From contig MU602924.1 of NCBI GenBank assembly GCA_025201865.1, forward strand, positions 1 through 11,913: a stretch of 11,913 nt of DNA. The letters are read 5' to 3'. The notes beneath the pieces were generated by a model. It did no database searches, was not told where the DNA came from, and worked only from the letters and a program-made list of their open reading frames with translations. The stretch's first letter is position 1. Each line of letters begins with the position of its first letter. Shown here piece after piece: positions 8,139 through 11,913 of this stretch. This DNA is from Ramicandelaber brevisporus. Taxonomy: Eukaryota > Kickxellomycota > Ramicandelaberales > Ramicandelaberaceae. Made by a program: the position numbers and the translations under genes.

Positions 8139-8236
8139 GCTGTTGCTGTTGTTGTTTTGCTCCTGTCGAATCTTTTGCCAAAACAGTTTTATTTTTCTTT
8201 TCTTTCTTCAACGTTTTGTATACAAATCTGCCAACG
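7941..8236 (+). promoter_or_regulatory. Intergenic region between PS synthase and Rtf1
   Basis: The 3' side of PS synthase carries an A-rich stretch (AAATTTAAAATAAG at 7940-7953) directly followed by a run of 15 T (7956-7970), a plausible poly(A) signal region. The Rtf1 side has a GTT/TTG microsatellite and then a T/C-rich leader (TTTTATTTTTCTTTTCTTTC) up to the ATG. No gene is evident; the polyglutamine frame on the minus strand is the repeat read backwards. Confidence 0.4.
8086..8157. repeat. (GTT/TTG)n microsatellite upstream of Rtf1
   Basis: Pure GTT repeats run from 8097 to 8139 (14 units), flanked on both sides by interrupted units (CTGTTG). The tract ends about 80 bp before the Rtf1 ATG, so it probably lies in the promoter or 5' UTR, and its length is expected to vary between strains. 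Confidence 0.95.
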
Positions 8237-9928
8237 ATGGACGCTGAAGACGAGCTTTACGAGCTCTTTGAAGTTGGCGATAAGGAGACGGAGCCAGCAC
8301 CACGGAGCCAGCGCTCAACTCGGTCAAAGAACGACTCTTCTTCTCGCACTGCTGGCCGTTATGTCGATGCAGGTGCTGAAAACCACGATGAGACCGATGA
8401 CGACGACTCTGAGTACACGGAAAAGCCGCGTGGAGGCGGTGCATCCAGTGGTGGCAGTGGTAAGCGCAAGTCTCGCACGGGCGATCGCGGTAGCATTAAG
8501 GATACTCCAGGCAGTGTGCGCAAGACAGCAGCAGCAGCGATTGAGAGACCAGAGTACAGAGCTGATGGATATATCGATGATGCAGAAATGGAAAAGATGA
8601 TGAAGTTGACAGAAGTTGAAAGAGAACGAATCATTACAGATCGCTTGGAAAGAATGGCAATGTGGAAGGAAATTAACGAGCTGGAAGAAAGAAACAAAAG
8701 AGTTGCAGCGGCGACATCTGCTTCAGCTGGTAAACAGCAGGAAAAGGCTCATAAATTGCAGAAATCGTCAGCTAAACGTAGTCGGCGCCAGCGTGATGAA
8801 GAATCTGATTATGATAATGAAGATGAGGATGATGATGCATACAGCGACGCTGATGAACACTACGAGCGTTCACGTCACAAGAGCCGTCGTGGTGGAGATG
8901 ATAGCTACTATGATGACGACGATGATGAAGCTAGATACGACGAACGTAGACGTGATCGTCACTCACGTCGCTCTGGTGCTCCATCCAAGCCAATTGAGTA
9001 TGCCAGCTATGATGAGCTGCGCAACATTATAATTGTGAGAGGTGATTTGGAAAGATGGGTATTTTTGAGCCATTTTGAGAAAGTAGTGATTGGATCATTA
9101 GTGCGCATTTGCTTAGGCAATGATGGACCAGATCGTAAGTATCGTATAATGATTGTGGAGGGAATTGAACAGGCTGATGCTCCTTATAAATTTGGTGCTA
9201 ATCTAACCGATCGGACGGATAAATTAGTGTTACTGCGCTATGGCTCGTCGGTTAAACCATATAAGATGGACATTGTGTCCAACTCACCACCTGAAGAGTC
9301 TGAATTTGCACGCTGGGCTGCCACAATGACTGCTGATGGAGTTAATTTAATTGGAAAACAAACTGCAGAACGCAAATCAACTCAAATCAGAACAGCCCGT
9401 AATTATAAGATTACAGACGCCGATGTGGCCAAAATGATTGAAGCGAAGCAGAAGCTGGTTAAACGCACTAATCCTGTATTGGAGAAGGCCAATTTAATGA
9501 AGGAGCGTCAGTTTGCAATGCAAGATGGCCGAATGGACGAAATCATCAGAATCGATAACGAGATCCAACGTCTCGAGCGTCTCATTAATGAGTATGCCAG
9601 CGCTTCTTCAGCACGCGCGGGCAGTCAAGGCTCAGCTATTCCGCGTCGTATTATGCCTGTCAAGCGTCTCTCAGATATCCAGTTCGACAAGATGAAGTTC
9701 AAGTTGCCAACAACCACAGCTGGTTCGGCTGCCGCTAGAGCTGCCGTCAAGCCAACACAGCTTCTTCTTTCGCCAACTGCGTACAAGTCGGTCCAGACCA
9801 TTATGGCAAACTTCCCGGCCACTCAGCCAGCGACGGACACGCCGCGGTTCCTGTCGCCATTAGAGCGCGCATTTGCGAGCCAGCCGTTCGGGATTGCGCT
9901 GCTGACGCCGTCGGCCAAGCCGGTGTAA
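8237..9928 (+). CDS. RTF1: Rtf1, Paf1-complex subunit with Plus3 domain
   Basis: A nuclear transcription-elongation factor. In known Rtf1 proteins the Plus3 domain binds phosphorylated Spt5 and the histone-modification domain promotes H2B ubiquitylation. Plus3 lies at about residues 256-390: it opens ASYDELRNIIIVRGDLERWV, continues HFEKVVIGSLVRICLGN and YRIMIVEGIEQADAPYKFG, and closes DIVSNSPPEESEFARWAATM, aligning with the human block LERW...G.FVRIGIGN...VSNQ..TESEF.KW. Residues 105-150 (RPEYRADGYIDDAEMEKMMK, then LTEVERERIITDRLERM) resemble the histone-modification region. Acidic Asp/Glu runs lie at about 190-245 and a charged helix, likely coiled coil, at about 400-455. The C-terminus is Pro/Ala/Thr-rich. 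The start is the ATG at 8237; the same frame is open further up but only through the GTT repeat and without an ATG. It is 563 aa, similar to yeast Rtf1, and intronless. Confidence 0.93.
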   Translation: MDAEDELYELFEVGDKETEPAPRSQRSTRSKNDSSSRTAGRYVDAGAENHDETDDDDSEYTEKPRGGGASSGGSGKRKSRTGDRGSIKDTPGSVRKTAAAAIERPEYRADGYIDDAEMEKMMKLTEVERERIITDRLERMAMWKEINELEERNKRVAAATSASAGKQQEKAHKLQKSSAKRSRRQRDEESDYDNEDEDDDAYSDADEHYERSRHKSRRGGDDSYYDDDDDEARYDERRRDRHSRRSGAPSKPIEYASYDELRNIIIVRGDLERWVFLSHFEKVVIGSLVRICLGNDGPDRKYRIMIVEGIEQADAPYKFGANLTDRTDKLVLLRYGSSVKPYKMDIVSNSPPEESEFARWAATMTADGVNLIGKQTAERKSTQIRTARNYKITDADVAKMIEAKQKLVKRTNPVLEKANLMKERQFAMQDGRMDEIIRIDNEIQRLERLINEYASASSARAGSQGSAIPRRIMPVKRLSDIQFDKMKFKLPTTTAGSAAARAAVKPTQLLLSPTAYKSVQTIMANFPATQPATDTPRFLSPLERAFASQPFGIALLTPSAKPV

Positions 9929-9990
9929 AAGTGTGCAAATGCATGTAAAAGTGTGTAAAAGCGAGTAAACGTGTGTGTAAAAGTGTGTGA
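9924..9990 (+). promoter_or_regulatory. TGTAAAAG repeat cluster at the Rtf1 3' end
   Basis: TGTAAAAG occurs at 9924, 9944, 9954 and 9976, with degenerate relatives (TGCAAATG, GAGTAAAC) between them. The first copy contains the TAA stop codon of Rtf1. UGUA is the known RNA motif of cleavage factor Im and the core of Pumilio sites, so a role in 3'-end processing or mRNA control is plausible. It could equally be a simple degenerate G/T/A repeat. Confidence 0.5.
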
Positions 9991-10309
9991 TTGTTTAATT
10001 ACTCGATTTGAGCGGTTTCTATTGGCTGTGCGGTTTGTTTTGCACAGTCACGGAGTGAAGCACATGAGCGCTTTTCAGTGCGAGAGAGGCCGAGTCGCAC
10101 ACACTGCACATTCTGCGAGTGCAGCTGTGTACACACACGGCGCACTCTCATCAGCAGCCAGCGAGCCTCTCCTCTCCTCTGCTGCTGCTGTTGCTACCCG
10201 CTCGCTATCCTCTCCACCTGCCGCTCTTCCATAATACCTCCCACTCCTCCATAACACCTCCACAACCAACCGCTCGCAGCCCGCACTCGCTCTGTTGTAC
10301 TAGCTCAAG
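9929..10309 (+). promoter_or_regulatory. Intergenic region between Rtf1 and the 61-residue gene
   Basis: After the TGTAAAAG cluster the spacer turns GC-richer. It holds a CA/TG-rich stretch with the palindrome GTGTACAC (near 10126-10133), a CTCCTCTCC/GCTGCTGCTG stretch, and then a C-rich pyrimidine leader with an imperfect 20-bp tandem repeat (10224-10263) leading to the ATG. No additional gene is visible. Confidence 0.35.
10224..10263. repeat. Imperfect 20-bp tandem repeat in a pyrimidine leader
   Basis: Two head-to-tail copies of a C/T-rich unit centred on TCCATAA.ACCTCC, at 10224-10243 and 10244-10263, differ at four positions. They lie 47-86 bp before the small membrane-protein ATG and probably fall in its core promoter or 5' UTR. 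Confidence 0.6.
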
Positions 10310-10495
10310 ATGATCACCACGCTCCGCCGAGTGCCGCGCGACGCTCGCATCCTCGTCTTCGGCTGTGCCACGGCGCTGACGCTCGCCACCGGCTTTGGGC
10401 TGCACAAGCTGCGCGGCCCTGACATCCGCCGCCGCTCCGTCGACCACGCCGCCCGTGCTGCTCGTGTCGCGCGCGCCGGCGTCGCCGTGCACTAG
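10310..10495 (+). CDS. 61-residue single-span membrane protein, unknown function
   Basis: I do not recognise the family. The product starts MITTLRRVPRDARILVFG, has one hydrophobic segment (about 14-33, ILVFGCATALTLATGFGLHK), then an Arg/Ala-rich basic tail (RGPDIRRRSVDH through the C-terminus AGVAVH). A short basic N-terminus without acidic residues before the span, and a strongly positive tail, would suit a small mitochondrial inner-membrane protein, but that is only inference. Support for it being real: ATG in a good context (CTCAAGATG) directly after a pyrimidine-rich leader, G or C in the third position of about 52 of 61 codons by hand count, and the same codon style as the copper transporter next door. 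It ends in TAG. No shared promoter with the neighbours is evident. A longer spliced product is possible. Confidence 0.6.
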   Translation: MITTLRRVPRDARILVFGCATALTLATGFGLHKLRGPDIRRRSVDHAARAARVARAGVAVH

Positions 10496-11038
10496 CCACT
10501 GCCGCTCTGCCGTCGTCTCTAAACATCACCTCTGCCCTTTCTAAACCAGCATTGTGTCTGTTTTAACCATCAACACCGACTGTCTGTTCTAGAGAAGCAC
10601 GATTACTCTGTGAGAAGAAGCAGCCAGCTCGTATCGGCACACGCACTGCCAGACGAAGATTGTGCTCAGCAGTGCTCAGTGCTGTACAGAAGAGGCAATG
10701 ATCACACATACAAACTGGAAAGTATATATGGCTGCCATGCGAAACATATCGATGCTGCCAGCTGACTGACTGCATGACGTGAGGCTGATGCCGGGCGGGA
10801 TGGCGGAGAAGGCGACTCCGAAACATGCTGCGTGCTGATGCATGTGGCAGCATGATCTCCGCTCCAGCAGATTGGATGGCGACGGTGAAGCTGTGTGAAG
10901 CTGTGTGAAGCTGCGTGGATCAGCGTGTGGCAGGCAGCGAGCATTCCCGCCCTGCCTCACTTCATATCTCACACACCACATCGCACATTGTACACAATAC
11001 GTCGCATATCTCGCAGCACACATTTTACGGCAACGGCA
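10496..11038 (+). promoter_or_regulatory. Intergenic region, presumed copper-transporter promoter and leader
   Basis: These 543 bases contain TATATAT at 10723-10729, many GCTG cores on the plus strand, and the tandem decamer repeat at 10885-10914. The final 100 bases are CA-rich (CACACACCACATCGCACA) and lead to the ATG in CGGCAATGG. Several upstream ATGs lie at 10820-10880; if transcription begins upstream of them they would form short upstream ORFs. No other gene is supported: the long minus-strand frame across here is antisense to the transporter and lacks coding character. Confidence 0.4.
10885..10914 (+). promoter_or_regulatory. Triple 10-bp repeat matching the copper-signaling element consensus
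   Basis: GTGAAGCTGT occurs at 10885-10894 and 10895-10904, followed by GTGAAGCTGC at 10905-10914. The first two copies satisfy every position of the fission-yeast Cuf1 element D(T/A)DDHGCTGD; the third fails only at the last base. The block lies 125-154 bp upstream of the transporter ATG. A single consensus match is expected about once per 1.1 kb of double-stranded DNA, so the case rests on the tandem array and its place before a Ctr gene, not on one match. Confidence 0.4.
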
Positions 11039-11560
11039 ATGGATCACAGCCAGCACGACCACGGCGGCGCGAGCAAGCCCGGCGGGGATCTCGTCGGTGG
11101 CGGCTCGAATCCAGCGTGCGAGATGATGATGCCAATGTACCTGCACTGGGATCTGCGCAACAAGTGCCTGCTGTTCGCGACCTGGCGCATCGGCTCTGCT
11201 GCAGCTGTGGCTGGCGCCATCATTGCAACGGTGGCGCTCAGCTTTCTGTTCGAGATTGCACGATATCGGCTGATCGCGTGGGACGCCGCACCGACCAAGC
11301 CACCACCGCTCCTGCCGTCCGCCTTCGACGAGAAGTCCGAGGGCCGAGCAACGCGGGACAGGCACTGGCACAGGATTGTGTCTGCAGCTGCGCACGGCAT
11401 CGTTACAATCTGGGGATATCTGCTGATGATCGTGGCCATGCTGATGAACGTGCCACTCATCCTCGCACTCGCACTCGGCGCGGCGCTCGGGAAGCTGGCC
11501 GTCATGTACGCTGGAAAGCCACGGCTCGTCGCACAGCCCGCAGCTGGCGGATGCCACTAG
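11039..11560 (+). CDS. Ctr-family high-affinity copper transporter
   Basis: A trimeric membrane channel that takes up Cu(I), at the plasma membrane or vacuole. The N-terminus has a His-rich start (MDHSQHDHGG) and a Met cluster MMMPMYLHW (29-37), typical copper-capturing elements outside the first span. Membrane segments are about 43-72 (CLLFATWRIGSAAAVAGAII and following residues), 118-140 and 142-160. The second span carries the pore MxxxM motif as M130-IVA-M134, and the third carries the packing GxxxG motif as G147-AAL-G151. The protein ends GGCH, a possible Cys-His copper-handoff tail. It is 173 aa, the normal size for the family. The start is the ATG at 11039, since the same frame upstream has only GTG and no further ATG. 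It ends in TAG. No intron is visible. The loop between spans 1 and 2 is polar and proline-rich. A tandem copper-element-like repeat upstream suggests induction under copper shortage. Confidence 0.93.
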   Translation: MDHSQHDHGGASKPGGDLVGGGSNPACEMMMPMYLHWDLRNKCLLFATWRIGSAAAVAGAIIATVALSFLFEIARYRLIAWDAAPTKPPPLLPSAFDEKSEGRATRDRHWHRIVSAAAHGIVTIWGYLLMIVAMLMNVPLILALALGAALGKLAVMYAGKPRLVAQPAAGGCH

Positions 11561-11913
11561 GCAGTGTTGCAGGAAAGCGAGAGAGTAATCACAGATAGAC
11601 TCAGTAAACAAACATAGATAGACTTGTTGAGTAATACTGTGAGCAGTCCAGTGGGCAGTCCAATGAATAGGTGAGTGAACGATGTGAGAAAGGCTAGTTG
11701 AATGATGTGAGAGAGGCTAGTTGAATGATGTACCGAGTACGACGTTAAACAATCCATAGAGAAATGCAGGATACACAAGTTGATGAGAGCGTGAAGTGAA
11801 GCACGGAGCGATAGAAGAAACAGCAATTGATTACAGCACGAAGCAAAATTAAAGGGTGTATTGGTTGACTACTGCATTGAATGGTAAGCGATGTACTGGT
11901 TGATTAGAGAATG
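11561..11913. other. Non-coding right edge with short repeats
   Basis: The region downstream of the transporter contains AT-rich sequence, GCAGTCCA twice (11643, 11655), a 23-bp tandem repeat (11681-11726), a further similar pair TGTATTGGTTGA/TGTACTGGTTGA near the window end, and ATTAAAG near 11849 as a weak poly(A)-signal candidate. Minus-strand hydrophobic frames here look like chance. Nothing identifies a next gene. Confidence 0.4.
11681..11726. repeat. 23-bp tandem repeat, two copies
   Basis: The unit begins GATGTGAGA and ends GGCTAGTTGAAT, at 11681-11703 and 11704-11726, with one mismatch (A/G in the tenth base). A third copy begins (GATGTA) and then diverges. It lies 120 bp past the transporter stop. 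Confidence 0.85.

Noticed and set aside
7969-8211. Minus-strand frame with a polyglutamine tract
   Set aside because: It is the GTT microsatellite read backwards; the flanking residues have no coding character and lie in a spacer between two plus-strand genes.
8075-8236. Cysteine-rich N-terminal extension of Rtf1
   Set aside because: The frame is open but begins at TTG and consists of the GTT repeat; the ATG at 8237 gives the expected acidic Rtf1 start. Kept only as a speculative near-cognate initiation idea.
10676-11611. 311-codon frame on the minus strand
   Set aside because: Antisense to the copper transporter, whose family motifs are clear; the predicted residues are Cys/His/Arg-rich with no recognisable domain, as expected for the complement of GC-ending codons.
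11557-11826. 89-codon minus-strand hydrophobic frame at the right edge
   Set aside because: Leu/Ser-rich reading of a repeat-bearing AT-rich spacer, overlapping the transporter stop; no supporting motif.
1-11913. CRISPR array, transposon, retroelement, tRNA or rRNA
   Set aside because: No regularly spaced repeats, long terminal or inverted repeats, transposase or reverse-transcriptase motifs, tRNA B-box-like sequence or rRNA-like block could be found by eye on either strand.

Overview
The window looks like nuclear DNA of an intron-poor eukaryote. It holds one gene each for a base-exchange phosphatidylserine synthase, the Paf1-complex subunit Rtf1 and a Ctr copper transporter, together with a long GMC oxidoreductase and a leucine-rich F-box/LRR-style protein. 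All open without visible introns. ATGs sit in good eukaryotic contexts, intergenic regions are 0.3-1 kb and carry pyrimidine-rich tracts and microsatellites, and nothing suggests operons. My best guess is an early-diverging (zygomycete-type) fungus such as Kickxellomycotina, because of the LRR-type family, the GMC enzyme, the compact intronless genes and the fungal-style Ctr gene. This is inference; another intron-poor microbial eukaryote is not excluded.

Layout. From 1 to about 2250 the DNA is AT-rich, with a minus-strand leucine-rich protein gene (572-1861). Its 5' side merges into a strongly strand-skewed, low-complexity tract (about 1610-2250) that is open on both strands. A stretch of weak open frame lies 3' of the gene (220-570). 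Positions 2252-3228 are a long non-coding stretch, probably the promoter of the GMC oxidoreductase (3229-5868, 879 aa with a 250-residue N-terminal extension). Next come the phosphatidylserine synthase (6393-7940), Rtf1 (8237-9928), a 61-residue single-span membrane protein (10310-10495) and the Ctr copper transporter (11039-11560), all on the plus strand. Base composition changes near the end of Rtf1: the last two genes are strongly GC-ending in codon position 3, the earlier ones are not.

The genes do not form an obvious pathway. They cover lipid head-group exchange, transcription elongation and chromatin, copper uptake, and an unassigned alcohol or choline-type oxidation. The most testable regulatory observation is a triple 10-bp repeat 125-154 bp upstream of the copper transporter ATG, whose unit fits the published copper-signaling element consensus of fission yeast Cuf1. 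I found no CRISPR array, transposase, rRNA or tRNA, and no convincing new multi-gene system.
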